From Brevundimonas subvibrioides (GTDB taxonomy: Bacteria > Pseudomonadota > Alphaproteobacteria > Caulobacterales > Caulobacteraceae), in NCBI RefSeq assembly GCF_027271155.1, contig NZ_CP114542.1, positions 2,713,001-2,777,000 of the forward strand: 64,000 nt of DNA. The letters are read 5' to 3'. Positions 1 through 9,172 of this stretch are shown here, piece after piece. The notes beneath the pieces are model-generated. The model ran no database searches, was not told the DNA's origin, and saw only the letters and a program-made list of their open reading frames with translations. Both the position numbers and the translations under genes were made by a program. The stretch's first letter is position 1. Each line of letters starts with the position of its first letter.

Positions 1-848
1 CCATCGTGTTCGAGTTGCGGCTGCCGCGCACGCTGCTGGGAATTTTCGTGGGCGCGGCCCTCGGGCTGTCGGGGGCGGTGCTGCAGGGCTATACGCGCAA
101 CCCCCTGGCCGATCCGGGCGTGCTGGGCGTGTCCTCGATGGCGGCGCTGGGAGCCGTTCTGACCCTCTATTACGGCGTGACGGCGGTCGCGCCCTGGGCC
201 CTGCCGGTCGCGGCCATCAGCGGGGCGATGATCGGGGTCGGCGCGCTGATGCTGCTGTCGGGCTCGGCGTCCAGTCTGGTGACCTTCATCCTGGCGGGCG
301 CGATCCTGAACATCCTGTCCAGCGCTGGCGTGTCGCTGGCCCTGTCACTGGCTCCCAACCCCTGGGCGTTGAACGAGATCGTCGACTGGCTGATGGGATC
401 GCTGGCGGACTGCAGCTTCGAGGACGTGTGGACGGCGGCACCGCTGATCGGGCTCGGCTGTGCCCTGCTGCTGACCCTCGGGCGAGGGCTGGATGCCCTG
501 ACCCTGGGCGACGTCGGGGCGCGGTCCCTGGGCATTTCGATGAAGCGGATGCGCTGGATGCTGGCCCTGGGCGTCGGTCTGGCAGCGGGCGCGAGCGTGG
601 CGGTGACGGGGGTGATCGGCTTCGTCGGCCTGGTGACGCCGCACCTGCTGCGGCCCCTCGTCGGGGCGAGGCCCGGCGCACTGCTGGTACCAAGCCTGCT
701 CGGAGGCGCAGTGATCGTGTTGGCGGGCGACATCCTGGTGCGCATCACCCCGTCGGCGGGCGAGGTGAAGCTGGGCGTCGCCATGGCGGCCCTCGGCGCG
801 CCCTTCTTCCTGGTCCTGCTGCTGCGCCTGAGGCGCAAGATCGCATGA
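1..848 (+). CDS. FecCD-family ABC transporter permease, 5' end outside window
   Basis: Inner-membrane permease of the BtuC/FecD/HmuU type, which moves ferric siderophore, heme or cobalamin into the cytoplasm with an ATPase partner. The frame is open from the left edge; a GTG at base 6 is only an internal Val, because the family motif RLPRTLLGIFVGAALGLSG begins right there and normally lies some 60 residues into the protein. Other family marks are GAVLQGYTRNPLADPGVLG, several hydrophobic helices, and GFVGLVTPHLLRPLVG, the coupling region that contacts the ATPase. The stop overlaps the next start (ATGA), so the two are co-translated. The substrate cannot be told from the permease alone. Confidence 0.93.
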   Translation, partial: IVFELRLPRTLLGIFVGAALGLSGAVLQGYTRNPLADPGVLGVSSMAALGAVLTLYYGVTAVAPWALPVAAISGAMIGVGALMLLSGSASSLVTFILAGAILNILSSAGVSLALSLAPNPWALNEIVDWLMGSLADCSFEDVWTAAPLIGLGCALLLTLGRGLDALTLGDVGARSLGISMKRMRWMLALGVGLAAGASVAVTGVIGFVGLVTPHLLRPLVGARPGALLVPSLLGGAVIVLAGDILVRITPSAGEVKLGVAMAALGAPFFLVLLLRLRRKIA

Positions 849-1615
849 GCGTCCTGTCCTGCACTGCACTGGGCGTCGAGATCGGGCACAGGTCGATCCT
901 GTCGGACATCAGCCTTTCGATCGCGGCGGGCAAGGTTACGGCTGTCGTGGGGCCGAATGGAGCCGGCAAGTCCACCCTGCTCGCCTGTCTGGCGGGTTTG
1001 CGCCCGCCGACCTCCGGCCTCATCCGGCTGGACGAGGCCCCGCTGACCGGGCTGAAGGCGCGCGAGCGCGCGAGGCGACTGGCCTTTCTTCCCCAGACGC
1101 CAGAGATTGCCTGGCCTGTCGAGGCGCGGACACTGGTGGCGCTCGGCCGGACGCCCTTCATCGGGGCCCGGGGTCCGGCCCGGGAGGACAATGCGGCGGT
1201 CGACCAGGCCCTGATCGCCGCCAATGTCACGGCGTTCGGGCACCGGATCGTCGACACCCTGTCGGGCGGAGAACGGGCGCGGGTTCTGATCGCGCGGGCT
1301 CTGGCCGGAGAGCCCGAGTGGCTACTGGCCGACGAGCCACTGACCGGCCTCGACCCGGCGCACCAGCTGGATGTGGCGGCCCTGTTTCGTCGGCTGGCTG
1401 ACGAGGGAGTCGGCGTCGTCGTGACGCTGCACGACCTGTCGATGGCGCTGAGACTGTCGGATCGCATACTCGTCCTGGCCGACGGACATGTGCTGGCCGA
1501 CGACCCGCCCGCCACCGCCCTGTCGCCCGAGGTGCTGAAGCGCGCCTATGGTGTGGAAGCCAGCCTGACCCGGGGGCCGGGCGGCCCCCTGATCGATGTG
1601 ATCCGGCGGGCATAG
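845..1615 (+). CDS. ABC transporter ATP-binding protein (HmuV/BtuD/FecE type)
   Basis: Cytoplasmic ATPase, 256 aa, partner of the preceding FecCD permease. Walker A is GPNGAGKST (about residue 35), the signature is LSGGERARV, Walker B is WLLADEPLTGLD, and the switch His lies in VTLHDL. The segment PVEARTLVALGRTPF is the Q-loop-to-helical region usual in iron/B12 importers. The ATG at 845 overlaps the permease stop by four bases; the longer upstream extension in the same frame is permease sequence read out of frame and is not used. A 324-bp gap follows, so this is probably the last gene of its operon. Substrate (siderophore, heme or cobalamin) is undecided. Confidence 0.93.
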   Translation: MSVLSCTALGVEIGHRSILSDISLSIAAGKVTAVVGPNGAGKSTLLACLAGLRPPTSGLIRLDEAPLTGLKARERARRLAFLPQTPEIAWPVEARTLVALGRTPFIGARGPAREDNAAVDQALIAANVTAFGHRIVDTLSGGERARVLIARALAGEPEWLLADEPLTGLDPAHQLDVAALFRRLADEGVGVVVTLHDLSMALRLSDRILVLADGHVLADDPPATALSPEVLKRAYGVEASLTRGPGGPLIDVIRRA

Positions 1616-1851
1616 CCAGCTGCGACGGCACTGACCGTGCTCGCGAGGGGAGTGCGGGATCGCCACCCTGGTCGCCGGAGGTTTGATCGGTGGGTGGGTG
1701 AGGAGGATTGGCCGGCCAGGCCCGTGCTTCTGGCGGTCCGGATCACATGAGACCAGAAAGTCGCACCACATCCGGGCTCAGGCCGAAGCCCCTTGCCAAC
1801 AAACATTCGTCATACTATTCGATCCAGCAGGCACGGCGGTCGTTATTTCAA

Positions 1852-1869
1852 AATGACACCGGTATCATT
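1852..1869. promoter_or_regulatory. LacI-type palindromic operator before the TonB receptor
   Basis: AATGACACCGGTATCATT is an 18-bp palindrome with a central CG and one mismatched pair, the usual form of a LacI-family sugar-repressor site. It lies about 70 bp before the receptor start, in the 1616-1939 gap. I see nothing else clear in that gap: no tRNA, no convincing riboswitch, and only short frames without coding character. No LacI-family gene is in the window, so the repressor must be elsewhere. Confidence 0.6.
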
Positions 1870-1939
1870 GACTGCGTGATTTGGCCGAAGGGCCGGGTTC
1901 AGGCTCCATAGAGGGCCGAACGGGGGAGGTTTGAGGACT

Positions 1940-4900
1940 ATGAGAACAGCACATCTGCGTCATCTGCGGACCGCGGCTTCTGCCGGCGTTCTGATGTTCA
2001 CGCTCGCGGCCGCCAGCGGAGCCTGGGCTCAAACCGCCCCGACACCCGCATCGCAGGACGAGGCGGCCCAGGTCGACGAAGTGGTCGTCACCGGCATCCG
2101 TGGTGCGCTGCGAAGCGCCCTTGCGACCAAGCGCAACGCCAATGTCATGGTCGATGCGATCAATGCCGAGGACATTGCCGACTTTCCCGACGCCAACCTG
2201 GCCGAGTCGCTTCAGCGCCTGCCGGGCGTGTCCATCGACCGCGACAACGGCGAAGGCCGCACCATCACCGTCCGCGGCCTGGGCAGCGACTTCACCCGCG
2301 TCCGTCTGAACGGCGTCGAGGCGCTGTCGACGGCCGGTGCCTCCATCGCCGGCGATAGCCCGAACCGCAGCCGCGGCTTCGACTTCAACACCTTCGCCTC
2401 AGAGCTGTTCAACTCGCTGAAGGTCCAGAAGACCGCTTCGGCCGAAACGGAAGAAGGCTCGCTCGGGGCCACGGTCGATCTCCAGACCGGCCGGCCGCTT
2501 GACTATTCCGACCGCCGCTTCGCGTTCTCGGCCCAGGACGCCTATTACGAGAATGGCGAGACCAACAACCCGCGCTTCGCCGGGCTGGTTTCGGACCGCT
2601 GGCATTTCGACGGCATTGGCGAGGTCGGTATCCTGGCCTCGGCGGCCTTCAACCGGCGCGACCAGACGATCGACAGCTATCAGCGCCAGGCCGGTCAGTC
2701 CGACTACACGTATCGCGGCGCGACCTTCGCCGGCACACCCAATATCGCGGCCGGCACCCAGATCCTGACCCGCCAGGGCTTCGCCGCCCCGACCGGTACG
2801 CCCTGCAACAACGGCGTCATTCCCGGCGTCAACATCACCAACCTCTCGTACTGCGACGCGCTGCGCGGCTCGAACCCGACGGCCTATGCGCTGATCAACA
2901 GCCCGATCGGCTCGACCCTGCGCAACAACAATGCGACGGGAACCGCTGCGGGAACTACGATCGCGGCCGGGTCGCTGGTCCGTATTCCGGCCCTGCCGAC
3001 GCTGAACCAGCAGGACCTGCATCAGGAACGCACGGGCCTGACCTTCTCGGCGCAGTGGCGGCCCACCGATCGCACGACCATCAGCTTCGACGGCGTGTAT
3101 TCGCAACTGGACCAGATCTCGACCAACTACCAGATCGTGCCCGTCGGCCTGAACCGCAACAACACCCAGGGCAATGCCAACGCGGCGACCTATCAGCTGG
3201 CCAATGCGACGGCGGCCGGCACGGCCGCCCAGAGGCGCGCGCTGTATGCGACCTGCAACGCTCGCGCCGAGACGGCGATCCTGGCCGGTATCGATTGCGG
3301 TCAACAGATCTATGGCACGACCCCGGTCGCTGGAACGCTTTCGGGCTTCAGCTTCAACCCGAACAACCTGGAACCCTTCGACTATTACAACAGCCCCTCG
3401 TCGCGCGGTTACGTTGCCGATCCGCTAGGGTTGGGAATGCGCAATGCGCTGATCGGCCGGCCGGGCATCCGGCTGATCGATGCGGCGCTGAGCCCGACGG
3501 GTGCCAATGCCGACTATCTGGTGCTGAGCAACGTCGACATGCGGTCCGCCGCCGACGAGGCGCGCTACACGACCTTCTTCCAGCAAGGCACGGTGAATCT
3601 GCAGCACGAGTTCAGCGACACGCTCCGGATGCAGGCGATCTATGGCGAGAGCCGCTCGGTCAACAAGACGAAAGGCTCGCTGGTCGAATTCACCCGCCTG
3701 AACTCCGGATCGGGCGCGGCCGGCGACGGCTATTTCGTCTATGACGCGCGCGGCGGCGGCGACATGCCGTCGCTCGACTTCGGCTTCGACGTGGCCAATC
3801 CGGCCAACTGGGACGTGGTCAAGGGCTTCTCAGCGATCCGCTACTTCGAGCGGACGGTCGACAACCACTACGAAGGCGGCAACATCGACTTCGCCTGGGA
3901 CGCCAATCCGTATCTGACCCTCAAGACCGGGATCCAGCGCAAGCGCTACACCTTCTACACGACCGCCCTGCAGCGTGAATCGGCACGCGAGACGCTGAAT
4001 CCCAGCCTCATCGAGGCCGGGGCCACCATCGGTCAGGTCGGCGCAGTGCACACCTTCGGCCAGGGCCTCGACCTGCCGTCCGGGACGCCCACCAGCTTCT
4101 ATGCCCCGGACCTGGATGCCTTCCGCAACCTGTTCGACTTCGAATGCAACTGCGTCAACAAGTGGAACGACTGGCGCATCTCGACGAAGTTCAACTTCGC
4201 CCAGACCTTCGAGATCAAGGAAACGGACCTGAGCTATTTCATCCAGGCCGACTTCAACGTGCCTGTCTTCGGTCGCGACCTGCGCGGCAACGTCGGTCTG
4301 CGCCGCGCCCAGACGGGCGTCGATTCCAACGGCTTCACCAACCGGGGCCGGGCGATCAGCGCAGACAACGACTACAACAACACCCTGCCGTCGCTGAACC
4401 TCGCCTATGAGGTCGCCGACGACATGATCATCCGGCTGGGTGTAGCCAAGGTCATGTCCCGCCCGCTGCTGGGCAACCTGGCCCCCAGCGTCACGGCCTT
4501 CACCGTGCCGAATGGCCTCGGTGCCACAAGCGGCGGCGCCATCACGATCGGCAACCCGAAGCTGGCTCCGTTCACGGCCACCAACTACGACCTCAGCTTC
4601 GAATGGTATTTCGAGCAAGACGCGCTGTTCTCGGTCGCCATCTTCGACAAGGAAGTGGAATCCTTCCCGCAGACCCTGGTCGGTGACGGGACCCTGTCCT
4701 CGATCCTGGACGCGGCCGCCATCGCCGAACTGCGGGCCGAGTTCGAAGTCCTCGCCGCCGACACCACCCAGTCAGCCGCTGCGCGTCAGCAGGCCCAGAA
4801 CCAGGTCGACTACATCAACGCGGATCGCCCGTTCGGCATCCGTCAGTTCCGCGATGCTCCGGGTGGCTACATCCGCGGCGTGGAGGTCAACTATCAGCAG

Positions 4901-5383
4901 AACCTGACCTTCCTGCCCTGGTATTTCGAGAACCTGGGCGTCCAGGCCAACTACACCCACCTGGAATCGGAACTGAACTACATCCTGACGCCGGCGCCGC
5001 TGGTCACGGGCGTGGGACCGTTCACGGGTGCCTCGCCCGACGCGTTCAACTTCACGATCTTCTACGAAGTGCCCCGGTTCTCGGCGCGCGTCTCGACCGC
5101 CTACCGCGCGGACTATGTGACCCAGTATCCGATCGCCTCGGGCACCACCGATCCGGGCTTCTCGGACTCGCCGCTGGTCAACGACTTCCTGGGCAGCGAG
5201 AAGACGCTGAACGTGGATGCCTCGGTCACCTACAAGCTCAGCGATGTCGTCACCCTGACGGCCGAAGCCCTGAACCTGACCAACCAGACGACCAACCGCT
5301 GGGGCTACGCCGACGACCGCGTGACCACCAACTACGGGTCGACCGGCCGTCAGTTCTTCATCGGCGCCCGCGCCGTCTTCTAG
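1940..5383 (+). CDS. TonB-dependent receptor, Xanthomonas/Caulobacter carbohydrate type
   Basis: Outer-membrane TonB-gated channel of about 1147 aa. Signal peptide of some 30 residues ending GAWAQ, then VDEVVVTGIRGALRSAL, a TonB box and plug of the TIGR01782-like family, with NLAESLQRLPGVSIDR and TVRGLGSDFTRVRLNG. The rest is beta-barrel ending in FFIGARAVF with a terminal Phe for barrel assembly. A TTG at 1931 is possible, but GGGGGAGG at 1922-1929 sits too close to it and 10 bases from the ATG at 1940, so the ATG is preferred. The LacI-type operator upstream and the GH43 and pectate lyase genes downstream suggest uptake of plant cell-wall oligosaccharides; the ligand is inferred only. Confidence 0.93.
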   Translation: MRTAHLRHLRTAASAGVLMFTLAAASGAWAQTAPTPASQDEAAQVDEVVVTGIRGALRSALATKRNANVMVDAINAEDIADFPDANLAESLQRLPGVSIDRDNGEGRTITVRGLGSDFTRVRLNGVEALSTAGASIAGDSPNRSRGFDFNTFASELFNSLKVQKTASAETEEGSLGATVDLQTGRPLDYSDRRFAFSAQDAYYENGETNNPRFAGLVSDRWHFDGIGEVGILASAAFNRRDQTIDSYQRQAGQSDYTYRGATFAGTPNIAAGTQILTRQGFAAPTGTPCNNGVIPGVNITNLSYCDALRGSNPTAYALINSPIGSTLRNNNATGTAAGTTIAAGSLVRIPALPTLNQQDLHQERTGLTFSAQWRPTDRTTISFDGVYSQLDQISTNYQIVPVGLNRNNTQGNANAATYQLANATAAGTAAQRRALYATCNARAETAILAGIDCGQQIYGTTPVAGTLSGFSFNPNNLEPFDYYNSPSSRGYVADPLGLGMRNALIGRPGIRLIDAALSPTGANADYLVLSNVDMRSAADEARYTTFFQQGTVNLQHEFSDTLRMQAIYGESRSVNKTKGSLVEFTRLNSGSGAAGDGYFVYDARGGGDMPSLDFGFDVANPANWDVVKGFSAIRYFERTVDNHYEGGNIDFAWDANPYLTLKTGIQRKRYTFYTTALQRESARETLNPSLIEAGATIGQVGAVHTFGQGLDLPSGTPTSFYAPDLDAFRNLFDFECNCVNKWNDWRISTKFNFAQTFEIKETDLSYFIQADFNVPVFGRDLRGNVGLRRAQTGVDSNGFTNRGRAISADNDYNNTLPSLNLAYEVADDMIIRLGVAKVMSRPLLGNLAPSVTAFTVPNGLGATSGGAITIGNPKLAPFTATNYDLSFEWYFEQDALFSVAIFDKEVESFPQTLVGDGTLSSILDAAAIAELRAEFEVLAADTTQSAAARQQAQNQVDYINADRPFGIRQFRDAPGGYIRGVEVNYQQNLTFLPWYFENLGVQANYTHLESELNYILTPAPLVTGVGPFTGASPDAFNFTIFYEVPRFSARVSTAYRADYVTQYPIASGTTDPGFSDSPLVNDFLGSEKTLNVDASVTYKLSDVVTLTAEALNLTNQTTNRWGYADDRVTTNYGSTGRQFFIGARAVF

Positions 5384-5409
5384 AACCTTCCTCAACCAGG
5401 CCGATCATG

Positions 5410-5440
5410 GGAGCGCCGGTTTCGACCGGCGCTCCTTTTT
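5410..5440 (+). terminator. Rho-independent terminator of the TonB receptor
   Basis: Perfect 11-bp stem GGAGCGCCGGT / ACCGGCGCTCC with a TTCG tetraloop, followed by five T. It lies 27 bp after the receptor stop. A second, weaker GC hairpin with a TTTT run follows near 5463-5493, between the convergent receptor and GH43 genes. Confidence 0.93.
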
Positions 5441-5515
5441 CGTTTGGCGACACATACAGTTGGGGCGGACCCGTCGCGCGGACCCGCCCTTTTCGTCAAG
5501 CCACTCAATAACGGC

Positions 5516-7138
5516 CTATAGCGCGCGGTATCTGAAGTTCCTGAAGCGGGCCTCGCCCTGCCCTGCCGCATAGATGGCGGGCCGCAGCATCATGAAGCCG
5601 CCCCGGACGTTCTGATTATAGCCGGACACCTCCATGCCCCGATCGAACCGCCTCCAGGTCACGCCGTCGGCAGATGTGTCGAAATAGACATTCTGAAAGG
5701 CATTGGTCAGGCGGATATGCATCCGGGAGCCATAGCCATGCCCGGGCCGACCCCGCTCGATGCCGTACTGATGGGTGACGAACCTGGTCGGGTCGAAGCC
5801 CAGCCCGGCATAGAGCTGGCGGTCATAGAACAGGATCAGACCGGCGACCGTGGACGGGTCGATCTCGATCTCGCATTCCAGCACATAGCCCTGATCCCCC
5901 TGCACGAAGGTCAGGGGCGAACAGTCGCTGGGGGCCGTGCCCTTGGCCCGCATGTGCAGGACCCCGTCGGCCCGGGTCAGGCGGGATTTCTCGTCCGCCT
6001 GCGGATCGTAGAAACTCCACTGGATGCCGAACTTGTCGGTCGAGAAGTCGTCCGACAGCGCCATGCCGTGAGGTCCGGCCTGGCCCCCCGCCGGAATCGG
6101 CAGGGGCGTCGCCAGATCGCCGCCCCTGGCGCGAAACCAGCCATCCTCGGTCCATTCCACCGGATCCAGCAACGTCTGGCGCCCCAGGCTCCAGTAGGCG
6201 TTCTCGTAGCCGTGGTAGACCATGTACCAGTCGCCGGCCGGTCCCTCGACCAGGGTCGCATGACCTCGCGACCACCATTTCTCGGCCCCCGATACGGTGC
6301 GCACGATCGGATTGTGCGGGCAGTTCTCCCATGGGCCGTGGATCGACCGCGACCGGGCGGCGATCACCATATGGCCGGTCGGCGGACCCGCGGTACCGCC
6401 CACGGCCGTGATCATGTAGAAATACTCGCCCCGCTTCATCAGCTTGGGCCCCTCGGGCGCAAACCCCTCGACGATCCAGTCGTCGGGATAGCGCCAGGGG
6501 TCGTAGACGTGCTCCAGCTCTCCGTCCGTCGCCAGGCCGTCGTCGGTCAGCCTCACCCGGTCGCCCCCGCTCAGGAACAGGTAGCGCTTGCCGTCCTCGC
6601 CGACGATATGGCCCGGATCGATCCAGTTGGGCAGTTTCAGGTCGATCGGTTCGGACCAGGGTCCCTCGATCGCATCCGCCCAGATGACATAGCTGGACCG
6701 GTATTCGGGATAACGCGCCGGAATATAGACGTAGTAGCGGCCCCCGTGCTTGCACAGCTCCGGAGCCCAGACCGAGCCGATATTGGTCGTCAGGGCCGCC
6801 ACGACGGGCTGCCAGTTCACCAGATCGCGCGAATGCCAGATGTGGATGCCCGGCACGGATTCGAACGACGAAAAGGTCATATAGTAGTCGTCGCCGTCTT
6901 TCAGGATCGACGGATCGGGGTGATCGCCCGACATGATCGGGTTCAGATAGGTGCCGTCGCCCAGGTCGGCCTTTCTCTGGTTCTCGATGCCCCTTGCCCA
7001 GCGCATGTGCGCCCATTCACGGCCCAGCGGCGCGGCGTCTTCGTTGCTCTGGGCCAGAACCGAACGGCCCGGGAATGCGGTCAGGGCAACGCCGCCCAGA
7101 AGGCTCGACAGCGCCGCTCGGCGGTGGATGGATGGCAT
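5516..7138 (-). CDS. secreted GH43 glycoside hydrolase (arabinanase/xylosidase type)
   Basis: Exported enzyme of about 540 aa. GH43 members cleave arabinan, arabinoxylan or xylo-oligosaccharides with inversion. Residues 1-30 form a signal with a twin-Arg-like start (MPSIHRRAALSSLLGG). The five-bladed propeller carries the three expected acids: Asp in SGDHPDPSI (base), Asp in NWIDPGHI (pKa modulator) and Glu in VEGFAPEGPKL (acid). The last 180 residues look like a concanavalin-type beta-sandwich accessory domain. A TTG at 7159 would add 7 residues, but the ATG at 7138 has CGAGG at good spacing. It shares strand with the PL10 gene upstream, across a 252-bp gap with nothing recognisable. Exact substrate unknown; arabinan side chains of pectin fit the context. 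Confidence 0.9.
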   Translation of the reverse strand: MPSIHRRAALSSLLGGVALTAFPGRSVLAQSNEDAAPLGREWAHMRWARGIENQRKADLGDGTYLNPIMSGDHPDPSILKDGDDYYMTFSSFESVPGIHIWHSRDLVNWQPVVAALTTNIGSVWAPELCKHGGRYYVYIPARYPEYRSSYVIWADAIEGPWSEPIDLKLPNWIDPGHIVGEDGKRYLFLSGGDRVRLTDDGLATDGELEHVYDPWRYPDDWIVEGFAPEGPKLMKRGEYFYMITAVGGTAGPPTGHMVIAARSRSIHGPWENCPHNPIVRTVSGAEKWWSRGHATLVEGPAGDWYMVYHGYENAYWSLGRQTLLDPVEWTEDGWFRARGGDLATPLPIPAGGQAGPHGMALSDDFSTDKFGIQWSFYDPQADEKSRLTRADGVLHMRAKGTAPSDCSPLTFVQGDQGYVLECEIEIDPSTVAGLILFYDRQLYAGLGFDPTRFVTHQYGIERGRPGHGYGSRMHIRLTNAFQNVYFDTSADGVTWRRFDRGMEVSGYNQNVRGGFMMLRPAIYAAGQGEARFRNFRYRAL

Positions 7139-7390
7139 GGCGAACCTCGGTTGAGACAACAGATCAGCGGACGAAGAGCGCCAGAGCCCGGATCGTGCCG
7201 TCCGGGGTGTGGACCGGATCGACGACCCTGGCGCTTCCGGGCGCTTTCCGGTCGGATGGTTGCGTGTGTGATGGAAAAGCCGATGCGGGCAGGGTCGGCG
7301 CGTCGTTCGGCGAAGCGGCTTCGATCCGAGGCAAGGCGATCGCCGCGCAGCGCACCCCGAGGCTATGCGTGCGCCCCGACCTGAACGGCC

Positions 7391-8992
7391 TCATGCGGCG
7401 TCCGTCTCGCGCAGATATCCGATCAAGCGGCTCATGTTGTTGATGTACAGGCCCGTGGAAATGCCTGTCGGACCCGTCGGCTCGGTAAAGGGTGAAGTGT
7501 CCCAGTCATCGCCGACCTGGCCGCGATCGACGAAGCCGGGCGGCGGCTCAGCGGGACCGTCACCCCGGTAGGGATGGCTGGTCGTGCGAAGTTCCTGTGG
7601 CCAGTAACCCTCGTCGTTCAGCCTGGCGATCAGATCGGCGACAGCCTCGGCCCGCGCAGCGGCAGCCGTGACGTTCAGGTCCGAACCGCCCACCGCCTCG
7701 GTGATGACATAGGGGGGCATCAGGGACTCCCCTCGCCCGAGCAAGACCGAGCTTCGCGTCGCCTGTTCGGGCGTCAGGCCTTGCACCCGTTGATAGCGGG
7801 CGCGCAGTCGGGCGACGTCGATGTGCTTCTCCGGCCGAATGCCTGCGGTGTCGAAATCGGTCCAGTATTCCCCGTTCTGCGCGTTGGAGCCGCGCCGGTG
7901 GGTGGCGATCAGCCGACCCGTGCCCGGCTCGTAGTTGCGATAAAAATTGCGGCCGTCGGCGGTCCATTGATCGCGCGGAAGTTCGAGGCCGGCGATCCAG
8001 TCGATCGCCTCGCCGACCCGCGCCAGATATTTCGGCTCGCCGGTCAGTTCGTAATAGTCGAGCAGCTGATTGACCGCCGCCGCCGTGCCGTGAGGCGTGA
8101 TCGAGGCGGGCTCATAGGTCCGGGCCGGCGCCGGCTTCAGATCCGGCGTGTACTGCATCGCCCAACCGGGGGTCGGTTGCGGCTGCTGCAAGGCGATCAT
8201 CAGCTCCATCGCGCGCATCAGCGGCTCGCGAACGCGCTCCTGGCCCAGTTGCTGAAGCACCAGCAGCAGGAAGTCGATGTTCTCCTGGGCGACCTCGTCG
8301 TTCAGGGTGATGTGTCCGGTATAGTCGGGGCGTCCGTGATTGCTGAACTCGCCCGCCTTCGGGAAACGCTGTGGCCAGCCGCCGACCGGATACTGGCTGT
8401 CCAGAACAAAGCCGATGACCTTGTCGACGGCGGCCCGGAAACGAGGTTCCCCCTTCTCCAGATGCAGCCGGAGCAGGAATCGCCCGCACTCCACCGTCGC
8501 ATGGTCGTCGAAGGTCGCGTTGCCGTAGTAGTGCTGGAATTCCTCCAGCCGCCAGCCATTGCGGCCGATGGTTTCGTACCAGCGACGCAGCGACGCCTCG
8601 CCGTCGAAATCGATGATGTAGTTCCAGCCCCCGCTCGGATGCTGGCCTGCGATCAGGGCGTCGCCGGCGCGCACGGCCGCCTCGTAGTAAAGCGTCTCGC
8701 CCGTCGCGTGGTAGGCGTCGAGAAAGATCTGCCCCATCTCCGGCGTGCCCGGGGCCTGGGTCCAGATCATGCCGGGCCAGGCCTCCATCTCGCCCCAGCG
8801 ACGAGAGAAGTCCGCCAGATACGACCAGACGTAACCGCCACGGGTCGACACACGCTCGGTCATGAAGGTCGTGGCGCGGCGCATGGTGTCCATGACGGCC
8901 TCCCGCTCTGCGCGCGGCGACACCCACGCACCCACCGCGCCCGCAAGCGGTGCAACGGAAGCGCCGACAAGCCAGGTCCGTCGCGTCAACAT
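7391..8992 (-). CDS. PL10-type pectate lyase-like protein, Tat-type signal
   Basis: Exported protein of about 533 aa resembling pectic acid lyases (family PL10, Pfam PF09492 type), which cut polygalacturonate by beta-elimination. The start MLTRRTWLVGASVAPLAG looks like a Tat signal. The ATG at 8992 has GGAG 10 bases upstream, while an upstream ATG at 9052 has none, so the shorter form is used. The alpha/alpha toroid shows repeated GG-W-P strings (HPSGGWNYI, YPVGGWPQRFP) and YTGHITLNDEV, the counterpart of the YTxNDN segment of PL10 enzymes; here Asn-Asp-Glu stands where Asn-Asp-Asn/Asp is usual. It is divergent from the xylose operon, sharing the 8993-9172 promoter region. It is longer and more distant from typical PL10 than the second copy at 15765, so activity is less certain. 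Confidence 0.75.
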   Translation of the reverse strand: MLTRRTWLVGASVAPLAGAVGAWVSPRAEREAVMDTMRRATTFMTERVSTRGGYVWSYLADFSRRWGEMEAWPGMIWTQAPGTPEMGQIFLDAYHATGETLYYEAAVRAGDALIAGQHPSGGWNYIIDFDGEASLRRWYETIGRNGWRLEEFQHYYGNATFDDHATVECGRFLLRLHLEKGEPRFRAAVDKVIGFVLDSQYPVGGWPQRFPKAGEFSNHGRPDYTGHITLNDEVAQENIDFLLLVLQQLGQERVREPLMRAMELMIALQQPQPTPGWAMQYTPDLKPAPARTYEPASITPHGTAAAVNQLLDYYELTGEPKYLARVGEAIDWIAGLELPRDQWTADGRNFYRNYEPGTGRLIATHRRGSNAQNGEYWTDFDTAGIRPEKHIDVARLRARYQRVQGLTPEQATRSSVLLGRGESLMPPYVITEAVGGSDLNVTAAAARAEAVADLIARLNDEGYWPQELRTTSHPYRGDGPAEPPPGFVDRGQVGDDWDTSPFTEPTGPTGISTGLYINNMSRLIGYLRETDAA

Positions 8993-9064
8993 TCGACAAG
9001 TTCTCCGACTACAGGGAAGTCCGATCGTCGTCGGCGCTTCCGCATGGCTCATCGTTCACTGATG

Positions 9065-9076
9065 ATATAATAATAT
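9065..9076. promoter_or_regulatory. ATATNATNATAT motif, candidate sugar-acid regulator site (copy 1)
   Basis: ATATAATAATAT fits ATATNATNATAT, seen again before xylD at 17727. It lies between the divergent PL10 and xylX genes and contains a perfect TATAAT hexamer at 9066-9071, so it may be a -10 box, an operator, or both. The GntR/FadR gene at 16878 is the natural candidate regulator. Inference from two occurrences only. Confidence 0.45.
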
Positions 9077-9172
9077 TTTTGAATGGAATGCTAGGGAGAC
9101 CGGCATGACAGTCTGGACCAGAACCATCCATGTTATCGCTACCACATCGGTAGGATGTGGACGGAGACGCGC

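Noticed and set aside
1616..1760. Possible cobalamin riboswitch after the FecCD/ATPase genes
   Set aside because: Short strings such as CACTG and GGGGAG are present, but the full order of conserved blocks, including the 5' half, cannot be traced on either strand, and the downstream receptor is of the sugar type.
5717..7384. 555-codon plus-strand frame over the GH43 gene
   Set aside because: The minus-strand GH43 frame carries the three catalytic acids in context; the plus frame shows low-complexity shadow sequence.
7164..7394. 76-codon minus-strand frame between the GH43 and PL10 genes
   Set aside because: Its composition lacks a signal, motif or ribosome site and it overlaps the PL10 stop; treated as noncoding leader.
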